The notes beneath the pieces are model-generated. The model was not told where the DNA came from. It worked only from the letters and a program-made list of their open reading frames with translations, and did not search any database. 64,000 bases of DNA from Mycobacterium sp. 1465703.0 (GTDB lineage Bacteria > Actinomycetota > Actinomycetes > Mycobacteriales > Mycobacteriaceae): contig NZ_LZKU01000238.1 in NCBI RefSeq assembly GCF_001672975.1, positions 114,022 through 178,021 of the forward strand. Direction: 5' to 3'. Below are positions 31,365 through 41,000 of the stretch, in pieces. The first letter of the stretch is position 1; the number at the start of each line of letters is the position of its first letter. A program made the position numbers and the translations under genes.

Positions 31365-32189
31365 CTGCGGCTTGATATCGCCTATGACGGAACAGGTTTC
31401 GCGGGCTGGGCCGCTCAGGCCGGCCAGCGGACCGTGGCTGGCATTCTCGACGAGGCGCTAACGACCGTCTTTCGCACGCCGGTGCGGCTGCGTGCGGCGG
31501 GGCGCACCGACGCGGGAGTGCATGCCACCGGACAGGTGGCTCACGTCGACGTGCCGCTGACCGCGCTGCCGAATGCCTACCCGCGTGCACCGCACGTGGG
31601 TGAACCCGAATTCCTGCCGCTGCTGCGAAGACTGGGCCGGTTTCTGCCCACCGATGTCCGGGTCGTCGATATCAGCCGTGCGCCTGCGGGTTTCGATGCC
31701 CGGTTCTCGGCGCTGCGCCGTCACTATGTGTACCGGCTCTCGACGGCGCCCTGGGGTGTGCAACCGCTGCAGGCCCGCTACGTCACCGCCTGGCCACGGC
31801 CGCTGGACGTCGAGGCGATGGCCACCGCATCGCGAGACCTGCTGGGATTACACGACTTTGCCGCGTTCTGTCGCCACCGCGAGAACGCCACCACCATTCG
31901 CGATCTGCAGCGGCTGGAGTGGACCCGCGACGGTGACCAGATCACCGCCCGGGTCAGCGCCGACGCGTTCTGCTGGTCGATGGTGCGGTCACTGGTCGGC
32001 GCGCTGCTGGCCGTCGGCGAACACCGGCGCCCGGTGTCCTATTGCCGCGAATTGCTCAGCGTCACAGAGCGATCCAGCGACTTCGCCGCCGCACCCGCGC
32101 ACGGTCTGTCGCTGGTCGGCGTGGACTATCCGCCCGATGACGAGCTGGCCGCGCGCAACCTGATCACCCGGGATATCCGCTCGCACTAA
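31365..32189 (+). CDS. truA: tRNA pseudouridine(38-40) synthase TruA (start codon unusual)
   Basis: The protein has the TruA hallmarks: LRLDIAYDGTGFAGWA, the catalytic Asp in AAGRTDAGVHATGQV, RRHYVYRLST, LHDFAAFCRHRENATT and CWSMVRSLVGALLAVG. It isomerises uridines at positions 38-40 in the anticodon arm. The conserved N-terminal strand is encoded from about 31359, yet no in-frame ATG, GTG or TTG exists until the GTG at 31434, which would delete AYDGTGFAGW. The best candidate is a CTG at 31365, 8 nt after GAGG (31353-31356), giving 274 residues. A CTG at 31338 inside rplQ is another option. Its 3' end overlaps the convergent cutinase gene by 4 nt. Confidence 0.88.
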   Translation: MRLDIAYDGTGFAGWAAQAGQRTVAGILDEALTTVFRTPVRLRAAGRTDAGVHATGQVAHVDVPLTALPNAYPRAPHVGEPEFLPLLRRLGRFLPTDVRVVDISRAPAGFDARFSALRRHYVYRLSTAPWGVQPLQARYVTAWPRPLDVEAMATASRDLLGLHDFAAFCRHRENATTIRDLQRLEWTRDGDQITARVSADAFCWSMVRSLVGALLAVGEHRRPVSYCRELLSVTERSSDFAAAPAHGLSLVGVDYPPDDELAARNLITRDIRSH

Positions 32190-32821
32190 ACCCTGGCCGC
32201 CACGAAATTCGCCGCCTTATTGGTCAGTCCGGGCACGTAGCCAAGGTGCGAACTCCACTGCATGCCGCTCGAGCAGATCGGGTCGCCCGGGTTGCACAGG
32301 TCGATGGTCTTGCCCTCGAAATTGGGGGACAGGGCACTCATCAGTTGACCGGCCCGGCCGGACGGATTGCCGAACAGGGCGACCGCAGCGACGTGCTCGG
32401 CGGCCTGGGGCGGCAACGGCTGGCGGTAGCCGAGGCCGGGCACCGGTGCGGCCGTGACGATGTCGACGACGGCGGCGCCCTGCGAGTATCCGCCCAGCAC
32501 CAGCTTGGTGTTGGGGCAGTTGGCGGCCATCTGCTGGATGTGGGCGCTGGCGTCGTTGGCGCCATTGGTGGCGGCCAGGAAGTCTTTGCTGGCAGGATAG
32601 TTAACCCCATATGCGCCAACGCTTTTGCGGGTCTGCTCGCGCAACGAGCCGACGAAGGCCCCGCCCACCTTGCCGACGCCGGGCGGCTCGTCGGTACCTC
32701 GGGCAAAGACCACTTCAACGGCGGGGCACGACGCCGACGCACGGGGAACCAGTTGCGGGGCAACCAGTAACGTGCCCACCACGCCCAGTCCGATGCCCAG
32801 CCCTAACGGGATAAGCCTCAC
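32186..32821 (-). CDS. Secreted cutinase-like esterase (cut4 position)
   Basis: The 211-residue protein has a signal peptide cleaved after about residue 30 (PRASA-SCP). The alpha/beta cutinase fold shows VVFARGTDEPPG, the nucleophile S113 in GGYSQGAAV, D180 in CNPGDPIC and H192 in SSHLGYV, so the triad is complete. Cysteines at 32, 101, 176 and 183 can form the two standard disulfides. Cutinase-like proteins of mycobacteria hydrolyse medium or long acyl esters outside the cell. The position next to truA corresponds to M. tuberculosis cut4 (Rv3452). It lies downstream of a second cutinase, with a 42-nt gap. Confidence 0.88.
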   Translation of the reverse strand: MRLIPLGLGIGLGVVGTLLVAPQLVPRASASCPAVEVVFARGTDEPPGVGKVGGAFVGSLREQTRKSVGAYGVNYPASKDFLAATNGANDASAHIQQMAANCPNTKLVLGGYSQGAAVVDIVTAAPVPGLGYRQPLPPQAAEHVAAVALFGNPSGRAGQLMSALSPNFEGKTIDLCNPGDPICSSGMQWSSHLGYVPGLTNKAANFVAARV

Positions 32822-32863
32822 ACAGAGATGTTAAGGGGGCGTTGATAACCCGACGGTAACGAT

Positions 32864-33793
32864 TTAGACGAGAGGTGCTTGCGGTGCTTCCGGCACCGGT
32901 CCCGGCGCGACGGGCGAAGGCAGCGACGGTACCGGAGCCGGAGCGGTGCCGGGGCCGCCGTGAATCGACGGGCCGGACCCGGGCGGGTTCTGCCCGTACA
33001 CCGGGGACTGCTGCCCATAGCCGGGCTGGCCGGGCATCTGCGGTCCAGCGCCCGGGTACGACGGCCCATAGCCGGGCACCGACTGGCCGGCACCGGCCAG
33101 CTTGGATGCCACGAACGCCGCCGCCTGGGTGGTGTACACGGGGACGTAGCCCTCGGTGTGCCCACTCCACTCGTTACCGGGACCGGCGTGGCAGATCGGG
33201 TCGTTCGGGTTGCACAGGTCGATCGCCTTGGATCCCAGCAGCGCGCTCTTGCTGGGCAGAGTGCCACCGGCGCGGTCGGCCACGTCACCGAAGGTGGCGA
33301 CGGCCGCGATGTTGTTGGCGTACTGGGCCGGCAGGGTGTTACCCCAGCTGATACCGCCGATCGGGACACCGGCCACGATGTCCATCACCGACGCGCCCTG
33401 CGAGTAGCCGCCCAGCACGATCTTGGTGTTGGGGCACTTCTCCACGCTCTTCTTGACGCGGTCGATGGTGTCGTTGGCGCCGTCGCCGCCGTGCAGCTGC
33501 AGCTTGCTGGCCGCGTAGTTCACCCCGTAGGGCAGGATGTTCAGGCCGTTGGTTTGCTGGCGCAGCGAGTCGACGAACGCGTCGCCGACCCGGCCCAGCC
33601 CGGGGGGCTCGTTGGTGCCGCGGGCGAAGATGACCTCGACGTCCGGGCAGTCATCGGCGGAGGCTTTTGGCGCTGCGGCGGGTGGCGCGAGCAGGCCAGC
33701 AGCGGTAACCAGGGCAAAAGCACCAAGGCCGATGAAGCGAGTTGCTGACCGCGCGGTGCCCACCCGAGGGCTACGTATGCGGCGAGTTTTCAC
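32864..33793 (-). CDS. Secreted cutinase with Pro/Gly-rich tail (cut3 position)
   Basis: This 309-residue protein has a basic N terminus and signal peptide cleaved near residue 46 (PKASA-DDC). The cutinase domain carries VIFARGTNEPPG, nucleophile S131 in GGYSQGAS, D198 in CNPNDPIC and H212 in WSGHTEGYVP. After about residue 230 it continues as a Gly/Pro/Tyr/Gln-rich tail (repeats of the type PGYGPSYPG) ending in Pro/Ala/Val, probably a flexible cell-wall-spanning or glycosylated segment. M. tuberculosis Cut3 (Rv3451) holds the same place and, as I recall, is shorter. It is divergent from eccB4. Confidence 0.88.
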   Translation of the reverse strand: MKTRRIRSPRVGTARSATRFIGLGAFALVTAAGLLAPPAAAPKASADDCPDVEVIFARGTNEPPGLGRVGDAFVDSLRQQTNGLNILPYGVNYAASKLQLHGGDGANDTIDRVKKSVEKCPNTKIVLGGYSQGASVMDIVAGVPIGGISWGNTLPAQYANNIAAVATFGDVADRAGGTLPSKSALLGSKAIDLCNPNDPICHAGPGNEWSGHTEGYVPVYTTQAAAFVASKLAGAGQSVPGYGPSYPGAGPQMPGQPGYGQQSPVYGQNPPGSGPSIHGGPGTAPAPVPSLPSPVAPGPVPEAPQAPLV

Positions 33794-33925
33794 CGGGCGA
33801 TTTTACCCAATTTGTGACCTGCCGTAACACCCGCGACCTGTGGATAACCGCCGTGACGCCGTCGAATGGCCGCTTACCGTGGGCGTTAACGGATTCACAC
33901 TGTTCGGAGATCCTTAGGAGCTTCA

Positions 33926-35311
33926 TTGCCCCGTCAGCCGGCCACGTGGCTGCACGCCAGCGCTTACCGGTATTTGCTGCGCCGTGTCGAAAGCGCCTTG
34001 CTGGGCACGGGCGTCCGGGCGACCGATCATCGCTGGCACGCCCACTCAACACCACTGGCGCTCGGTTGCCTGCTCACCGCCGTCGCCGTGGCGGGCTGCG
34101 CTTTTCTCGCCTTCCTGCGACCGCATGTAGCACTGGATCGCGCGCAGATCGTGGTGAGCCGCGAATCCGGTGCGCTCTTCGTGCGAGTGGACGATGCTTG
34201 GCATCCGGTGCTCAACTTGGCCTCTGCCCGGCTCATCGCGGCGAGGCCCGCCGATCCGCAACCGGTCACCTTGTCTGACCTGGGCGCCACCAAACGCGGC
34301 CCGCTGCTGGGCATTCCGGGCGCACCCCAGTTCCTCGGCCGGACGCTGTCCGCAGGCGATATGGCTTGGTCGATATGCGCTAGCACTGGCGCTAGCAGCA
34401 CGACGGTCATCATCGGGCGCCGGTCCGAGCAGTCGGCGGCGCGCCGCGTGACCGCTGGGGAGGCGCTCCTGGTGGCCGCCGACTTCGGTTCGCCGGTCTA
34501 CCTGCTCTACCACGGACACCGCGCGATGGTGGACCTCGCGGATGCTGCTGTTCTGCGCGCGCTACGCCTCGAGGGCCATGCGCCACAGCTGGTCTCGCAG
34601 GCATTGCTGAACGCCGTGCCGGAGGCGCCGCCGATCGCACCGCCACGGATCCGCGGCCTGGGCGGCAAGTCGCCCGGGCTGCCCGGGTTTCCGGTAGGCA
34701 GTGTGCTTCGCGTCACACGCGCCGATGGGGAGGAGTATTACGTCGTGCTGTCCACCGGGGTGCAGCGCATCGGGCAGGTGGCCGCCGACCTGCTGCGGTT
34801 CAGCGAACCGCAGGCAACGGCCAATGCCGTGACCGTCGCGCCGGACGCTATCCGGGCCGCTCCCGTCGTCGCCGAACTGCCGGTCAGCAGCTTCCCGGAC
34901 CGGTCGCCGCTCTTGTGGCAGCTCGCCGCCGTGCTGTGCGCCAGCTGGCAGGGTCCGGGTGCGGACAAGGTGGATTTCGCATTTGTCGCCGAGGACCGGA
35001 TTCCAACCCCGCCTGGTCAAGCGGCGGTGGCCTTGGCGCAAGCCGACGGACATGGCCCGGCGTTGGACGCCGTCTACCTGCCGCCGGGCCGAAGCGCCTA
35101 CGTGCGGGCCGGCAACAAAGACGGCACCCGGTACCTGATCACCGACACCGGTGTCCGGTTCGCCATTCATGACGACGATGCCGCACATGACCTCGGTCTT
35201 GCGGACCCGAGCCCGGCGCCGTGGCCGCTGCTGACGCTGTTGCCCGCTGGGCCGGAACTGAGCAGACAGAACGCATCAATCGCCCGTGACACGGTCGCGG
35301 GTTCGCCGTAG
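33926..35311 (+). CDS. eccB4: ESX-4 type VII secretion core component EccB4
   Basis: The start is a TTG at 33926 with TTAGGAG six nt before it, giving 461 residues. The layout is EccB: a short cytoplasmic N terminus (PRQPATWLHASAYRYLLRRVESALL), one transmembrane helix (about 48-68) and a large extracytoplasmic repeat domain with two conserved cysteines. EccB anchors the periplasmic face of the type VII secretion complex with EccC, EccD and EccE; no eccE is present, as expected for ESX-4. Its 3' end overlaps the oppositely oriented mycP4 by 36 nt. Confidence 0.92.
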   Translation: MPRQPATWLHASAYRYLLRRVESALLGTGVRATDHRWHAHSTPLALGCLLTAVAVAGCAFLAFLRPHVALDRAQIVVSRESGALFVRVDDAWHPVLNLASARLIAARPADPQPVTLSDLGATKRGPLLGIPGAPQFLGRTLSAGDMAWSICASTGASSTTVIIGRRSEQSAARRVTAGEALLVAADFGSPVYLLYHGHRAMVDLADAAVLRALRLEGHAPQLVSQALLNAVPEAPPIAPPRIRGLGGKSPGLPGFPVGSVLRVTRADGEEYYVVLSTGVQRIGQVAADLLRFSEPQATANAVTVAPDAIRAAPVVAELPVSSFPDRSPLLWQLAAVLCASWQGPGADKVDFAFVAEDRIPTPPGQAAVALAQADGHGPALDAVYLPPGRSAYVRAGNKDGTRYLITDTGVRFAIHDDDAAHDLGLADPSPAPWPLLTLLPAGPELSRQNASIARDTVAGSP

Positions 35312-36589
35312 CCGGCCCCTGACTGCTCCGGTGCCCACAGCGACGGTCAGGGCCATAAGGCAGATCGCGGCCCCACGGAGTGCGGTGTCCCGGGCGCGCG
35401 AGTCGCGCAGTGGGATCGGCGGCGATGCGGTGATCGGCATCGGCGCCGGCGACGGGCCGGTTGTGTGGCCGGCGGAGCCCCCGTCGGCGCTGATTGCGGC
35501 GAGTGGATCGATAGTGCCGTTGCCGACGAGGGGATTCCATCCGGCGGCAGGATGATGCGCCGTCGTCTTGATCCGTTGCATCACCTGGCGGGCGGTCATC
35601 GCCGGGAAGCGGGACCGAATCAGCGCGGCCAGTCCGCTGACCACCGGGGCGGCATAACTCGTGCCCGAGACCGGTTGCGGCGCAAGTGTAGTCACCGCCT
35701 CACCCGGCGCGGCGACATCCACCCACGGCCCGGCCAGGGTGAACCCCGAGGGCGTTCCGTCGGCATTCACCGAGCCGACGGTCAGCACGTAGTCGTCGTA
35801 CCAGGCGGGACTGACGGCAACCGTGATGGTTTCCCAGGTAGCGTCAGCGCGTTGCGGCGGACATTGCCCGGCGCCACCGGAGTTGCCGGCCGCGGCCACG
35901 ATGACGGTGTTCTTGACGTCGACGGCGTAGGCCAGTGCGGCACCCAGTGCGCGGTCGTCGAGCGCCGAAGCCACCGGTGCGCACGCCACCGACGAAATGT
36001 TGATCACCGACGCACCCAGATCGGCAGCCGTCCGAACGGCTCTGGCAAGAGTGGCGACATCACCGACCCCAACGCGGGACCGGTCGCCAACCCGGGCGAA
36101 CTTCGCGCTCGACTGACGAATGCTGATCAACGTGGCCTCCGGTGCCACACCGCTGAAGCGATCGGACTTGGAATCTGCTGTGGCCGCGATGATTCCCGCT
36201 ACCAGCGTGCCGTGCGCGTCGCAATCCTGCGTACCGTCGCCGGTGGACACGTAGTCGCCGCCGGGCACGACATCGGGCAGTCGAAGGTGTCGTGAGATGC
36301 CGGTGTCAATGACAGCGACCCGTTGTCCTGCGCCGCGGCTGAGTTGCCAGACCTCCGATAGGTCGACCAGACTCGCCGGCTGGTTGCGGCCGGGTCCCGA
36401 GTCGACGGTCATCGCCGCGCAGACCTCGCGTTGCGCGGTCGGCCAGGGGGAGGCCGGTAAGGTGGGGCTGGGCAACCATCTGTCATCGATATCGGGTGGT
36501 GAAATCGCCTGTGCGGCCGGCATTCCGAACATGCCCGGTACCGTCAGTGCCGACACCGCCAGCAGGCGCCCGGCGTGCAACCGCGTCAT
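35276..36589 (-). CDS. mycP4: ESX-4 mycosin (subtilisin-like serine protease)
   Basis: From the ATG at 36589, overlapping the eccD4 stop (ATGA), this encodes 437 residues. A signal peptide (to about residue 28) precedes a subtilase domain with D95 (VIDTGIS), H126 (DAHGTLVAG), the oxyanion N236 (AAAGNSGG) and S311 (SGTSYAAPV). A single transmembrane helix at about 400-420 and a short basic tail anchor it. Mycosins are required for stability and function of their ESX systems. The long open frame running upstream to 37048 overlaps eccD4 and is not coding. Confidence 0.93.
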   Translation of the reverse strand: MTRLHAGRLLAVSALTVPGMFGMPAAQAISPPDIDDRWLPSPTLPASPWPTAQREVCAAMTVDSGPGRNQPASLVDLSEVWQLSRGAGQRVAVIDTGISRHLRLPDVVPGGDYVSTGDGTQDCDAHGTLVAGIIAATADSKSDRFSGVAPEATLISIRQSSAKFARVGDRSRVGVGDVATLARAVRTAADLGASVINISSVACAPVASALDDRALGAALAYAVDVKNTVIVAAAGNSGGAGQCPPQRADATWETITVAVSPAWYDDYVLTVGSVNADGTPSGFTLAGPWVDVAAPGEAVTTLAPQPVSGTSYAAPVVSGLAALIRSRFPAMTARQVMQRIKTTAHHPAAGWNPLVGNGTIDPLAAISADGGSAGHTTGPSPAPMPITASPPIPLRDSRARDTALRGAAICLMALTVAVGTGAVRGRLRRTRDRVTGD

Positions 36590-37968
36590 GTCAGGCTCAA
36601 TCCTCGGACCGCACCGTAGAGTCCACATATCCAGCAGGTCAGCGGGACCATCACGGCCAGCATCAACCACTCCAGCATCCCGGCGCTTCGTCGCAGTACC
36701 GGCGAGAGGGGTCTGGTCGGTGTGACAAAGCCGAGGCACATTGCCACGGCGACCGTTGTTGCCGTCGCGACCCAGGAGTTGTGCACCGGTGTTCGCACGG
36801 CGGCGACGACGAATGTCGTTGCTACAATCACGAATCCGCTGGCTGCGAACACCAGCATCCTTCGCGCTTCGGCGGATCGGGCGCGCAACAGCAGCAGCGC
36901 GCCGGTCAGGGTGCCGAAAGCGGTGCAGGCCGGCCCCGGCGCGCCGGCGAGCACGGTGATCACCGCACCGACCGCGGCGGCTCCCGACAAGCCGCCGAGC
37001 AGGCTGACCAACCACCTGTCGGCGCTGACCGCCTTGGGGGATAGCCACGCACCGCTCGGTTCGACCTCAGCCACATCCGGCGTACCCAGTCGCGGCGACA
37101 ACCCCGCCAGTGCGATCGATGCGCGAGCCGCCACCCCCAACAGGCCAAGGCATACCAGCGCAGCCACCGAGGCGATGGCCCGCGGCGCTGCATCGCTGAT
37201 CACCCCTGCCAACCCGGCCGCCGCGACGATCACCGCGCAGCAGGCCACGGCGGTCAATGTGACTACACCGCAACCCGATACGCGGATCGCCACAATCGCG
37301 GTGGCGCCCACCGCCGCCGCCGAGAGCAACACATTGCAGACGCCGGGTTCGCCCGGCACTGCCACAAAGCCGGCAACCGCTGCGAACACGGTAGCGATGG
37401 CGCTCAGTGTCAGCCCGGCGGTCTGGTCTCGATGACTGCGGTGTGCAAGGGCCGCGAGCCCAAGGGCAAGAATGCCGGCGGCCACCAAAACCGTCACCGT
37501 GCTGGCGACTTCCCCGGTGGCCCCAGCGCTGAACGTGTTACGCACAATTACCAGCCCTCCGATTCCGGCCGACGCAATCGCCGCCGTCGCGGCGGTGAGC
37601 CGGACCGCACGGTCATGCCGAAAGCCGTTGTGCGGCCTGGCCACTGCGCCGAGCGTGGCCGACACGGCCTGCGCTACATCGACGTAACGCGGCGCGGGCA
37701 ATGGCACGCCGCACCGGGTCAGCAGCAGGATTGCGCCGTCGCCGATGCGGTGCTGCGTCAGAGCCATGGATGGATCCAACGCGGAGTGGCCGGGCACCGA
37801 CAGCTGGTAGCGCTCGGCCTCGTTGTCGGGATGGCCAATCTCGAGGATGTCAACGATTGACGGAATCAGCACGGCAACAGGGATTTTGGCGGGCAGGGCA
37901 ACATCGATGACGGCAGCGTCCCAATGAACTGAGACGCGTCGCAGCCCGGTATCGGTTGCAGGCAACAT
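36586..37968 (-). CDS. eccD4: ESX-4 membrane channel component EccD4
   Basis: Starting at the ATG at 37968, with GAAGGG five nt upstream, this gives 460 residues; a GTG at 37989 would add seven. An N-terminal ubiquitin-like domain (about 8-95: RRVSVHWDAAVIDVALPAKIP) is followed by eleven hydrophobic helices, the EccD signature. EccD dimers form most of the membrane vestibule of ESX complexes. It is coupled to mycP4 downstream and divergent from eccC4, with a shared promoter region of about 124 bp (37969-38092). Confidence 0.93.
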   Translation of the reverse strand: MLPATDTGLRRVSVHWDAAVIDVALPAKIPVAVLIPSIVDILEIGHPDNEAERYQLSVPGHSALDPSMALTQHRIGDGAILLLTRCGVPLPAPRYVDVAQAVSATLGAVARPHNGFRHDRAVRLTAATAAIASAGIGGLVIVRNTFSAGATGEVASTVTVLVAAGILALGLAALAHRSHRDQTAGLTLSAIATVFAAVAGFVAVPGEPGVCNVLLSAAAVGATAIVAIRVSGCGVVTLTAVACCAVIVAAAGLAGVISDAAPRAIASVAALVCLGLLGVAARASIALAGLSPRLGTPDVAEVEPSGAWLSPKAVSADRWLVSLLGGLSGAAAVGAVITVLAGAPGPACTAFGTLTGALLLLRARSAEARRMLVFAASGFVIVATTFVVAAVRTPVHNSWVATATTVAVAMCLGFVTPTRPLSPVLRRSAGMLEWLMLAVMVPLTCWICGLYGAVRGLSLT

Positions 37969-38092
37969 CGAACCCTTCGCTCGGATCACGAGTGAACATA
38001 GTCAGGTCTGCACCCTCCGGCATTCGGCTGTCCACAGGTGACTTGCCGTCGACCCCAGTGCTACTTACCGTCGTCGCACCGGGAGGGACCAG

Positions 38093-41000
38093 ATGACCAA
38101 CACTTACCCACCGGCGGGACCGCAGGTTCCGGCGGCGGATACAGACATCGTTATCGACGCTCCGCCGGACCTGCCGTCGCGGGTATCGCCGGGCATGCTG
38201 CCACGGGTGGTGCCGATCGTGATCTCCCTGATGTGCATGGGCATCATGGCGGCGGCGTACACCGCCGGGACCGGAGTGGCCCACAACCCCATGTTTCTGG
38301 TCTTCCCGGTGATGACGCTGGTTTCCACCGCGGTGGCAGGCCTGACCGGTCGTGCCCGACAGCCCGGCGGCGGCATCGATGCCGACCGCGATCGATATCT
38401 CGGATACCTGAGCCAGATGAGTCAATCCGTGTCCGAAATTGCTGTGGCACAGTACCGCTCATCGATCAGGAGCCATCCCGATCCCGACACGCTGTGGTCG
38501 TTGATCGCGGGGCCGCGGATGTGGGAGCGGCCGCCCACCGATGCCGACTTCTGCCTCATCCGGATGGGCATGGGTACTCAGCCACTGGCCCGCCGCGTAG
38601 TTGCACCGCAGCTTCCGGCCGAGGAGGCTCGCGATCCGGTCACCGCGGAGGCATTAGAGCGTTTCCTGCGCACCCATTCGACCATCCACGCACCGGTGAC
38701 GATCGCCCTGCGTGACGATGCATCGGTGGCGATCGACGGTGATCCGGGTGCGGTGCGCGGCTTGCTGCGTGCGATTGTCTGCCAACTCGCCGTGCTGCAT
38801 GATCCCGATCACCTGCTGATCGCCGCGGTGCTCAGCGATGCGAACCGCGGCCACTGGGAGTGGCTGAAATGGCTGCCGCACAACCAACATCCGACGGATC
38901 GCGATGAGGCGGGTCCGGTGCGGATGATCTATGCGACCCCGGCAGAAGCGCAACATGCGCTCGGCGCGGCGCAACGACGCCGCATGCTTGTGGTCATCGA
39001 CCTGGTCGAGGGCGTCGACCCGATCGCCGGCGCAACCACCATCGGGGTCGGCACCGGCCGCGAGGGTACGCCACCGGTCATTCGCGGGCTCACCCCCACG
39101 GCACCGGGTTGGTGCCCCGATCAGATGACGGCGATCGACGCGCTGATATGTGCGCGCCGGTTGGCCGGGTGCCGCGCCGGTATCGGGCGCCCGGGAAGCC
39201 GCGACGCGAGTTGGCCAGATCTGATAGGGCATTCCGATGTGCACCGATTCGACCCGGTCACCTGGTGGGGTAGTGAACGACCTCTCGACCGGCTTCGCGT
39301 ACCCATCGGAACCACCGTCGATGGCACCCCTCTCGAACTGGACATCAAAGAGCCGGCCGAAAACGGGATGGGCCCGCACGGGCTGTGCATCGGCGCCACC
39401 GGGTCGGGCAAGTCAGAGCTGTTGCGCACCATCGCGCTGGGCATGATGGCCCGCAACTCGCCCGAGACGCTGAATTTGTTGCTTGTCGACTTCAAAGGTG
39501 GCGCAACATTTCTTGACTATGCGCAAGCGCCGCACGTATCCGCCGTCATCACCAATCTTGCCGACGACGCGCCGCTGGTGGCCCGGATGCGCGATGCCCT
39601 GGCGGGGGAGATGAACCGTCGTCAGCAACTGCTGCGGAAAGCGGGCTGCGTCAGCGTGGCGGCATACGATCGCGCGCGCCGTTCCGCCGCCGGGCTGAGC
39701 TCACTGCCCACGCTGTTCATCATCGTCGATGAGTTCTCCGAATTGCTCAGCCAGCATCCCGATTTCGCCGACATGTTCGTCGCGATCGGCCGTCTCGGCC
39801 GATCCCTGGGCATGCACCTGCTGCTGGCCAGCCAGCGCCTCGATGAGGGCCGATTACGCGGACTGGAAGCCCACCTGTCGTACCGGATGTGCATGAAGAC
39901 GCTCTCGGCCGCTGAATCCCAAACGGTGCTGGGCACCCTCGACGCATATCGGTTGCCCACCGCCCCGGGTGCCGGCTTCTTGCGCATCGGCGGAGACGAA
40001 CCGATTCGCTTTCAGGCCGCGCTGGTTTCGGCGCCGTTGCAGACGGACGCGCCGGCCGGCGCGGCCACCGGGCCGGCGGGTCCGGTGCGGCTATTCGGCA
40101 CCCGGCTCACCGGAGCGGTCAGCCGTGCCGTCGAGATGAGCGGGACGCCCGAACGGACCATCTCGCGAGCCGTCCTGGACCGGCTGCGTGGACAGGGGCC
40201 GCCCGCTCATCGGGTCTGGCTACCCCCGCTCGGCCCCGCACCGGCACTGCACACCGTGCTGGCCGACGTTGAATGCCACACGGGCGGCCTGACGGTCCCC
40301 GTTGGCATTGTCGACCGCCCCTTCGATCAATGCCGCACGCCGCTGATGGTCGATATGTCTGGAGCCGCAGGCAATGTGGCGGTCATCGGCGCGCCCCAAT
40401 CCGGAAAGTCGACGGCGCTGCGCACGCTCATTACCTCGATGGCGGCCACTCATGATCCGAGCCAGGTGCAGTTCTACTGCCTCGATTTCGGTGGCGGGGC
40501 GCTGTCGGCGGTGCAGGCGCTGCCGCATGTCGGTGCGGTTGCCGGCCGTACCGACCCGCGCCTGGTCTCGCGGATAGTCGACGAATGTATAGCGGTCGTT
40601 CGCCGCCGTGAAGCGGTGTTCACCGAGCACCGCATCGCGTCGATCGCTCACTACCGTCAACGGCGTGCGGACCAGGCCGCGCCCCGGGATCCGTTCGGTG
40701 ACGTGTTCCTGGTCATCGACGGCTGGGCGAGTGTGCGCCAAGAATTTTCAGCGCAGGAGGAGTCGATCACCGCGCTCGCGACGCAAGGGCTTTCGTTCGG
40801 CGTGCACGTGGTGTTGTCGGCATCCCGGTGGGCCGAGGTCCGGCCGTCGTTGCGGGATCAGATCGGCAGCCGTATCGAGTTGCGACTCGGCGAGCCCGCG
40901 GACTCCGAAATCGACCGCAAGGCCGCACAGCACGTGCCGCGGGACAGCCCGGGCCGGGGTCTTTCCCACGACGGGCTGCACATGACGATTGCGTTGCCCA

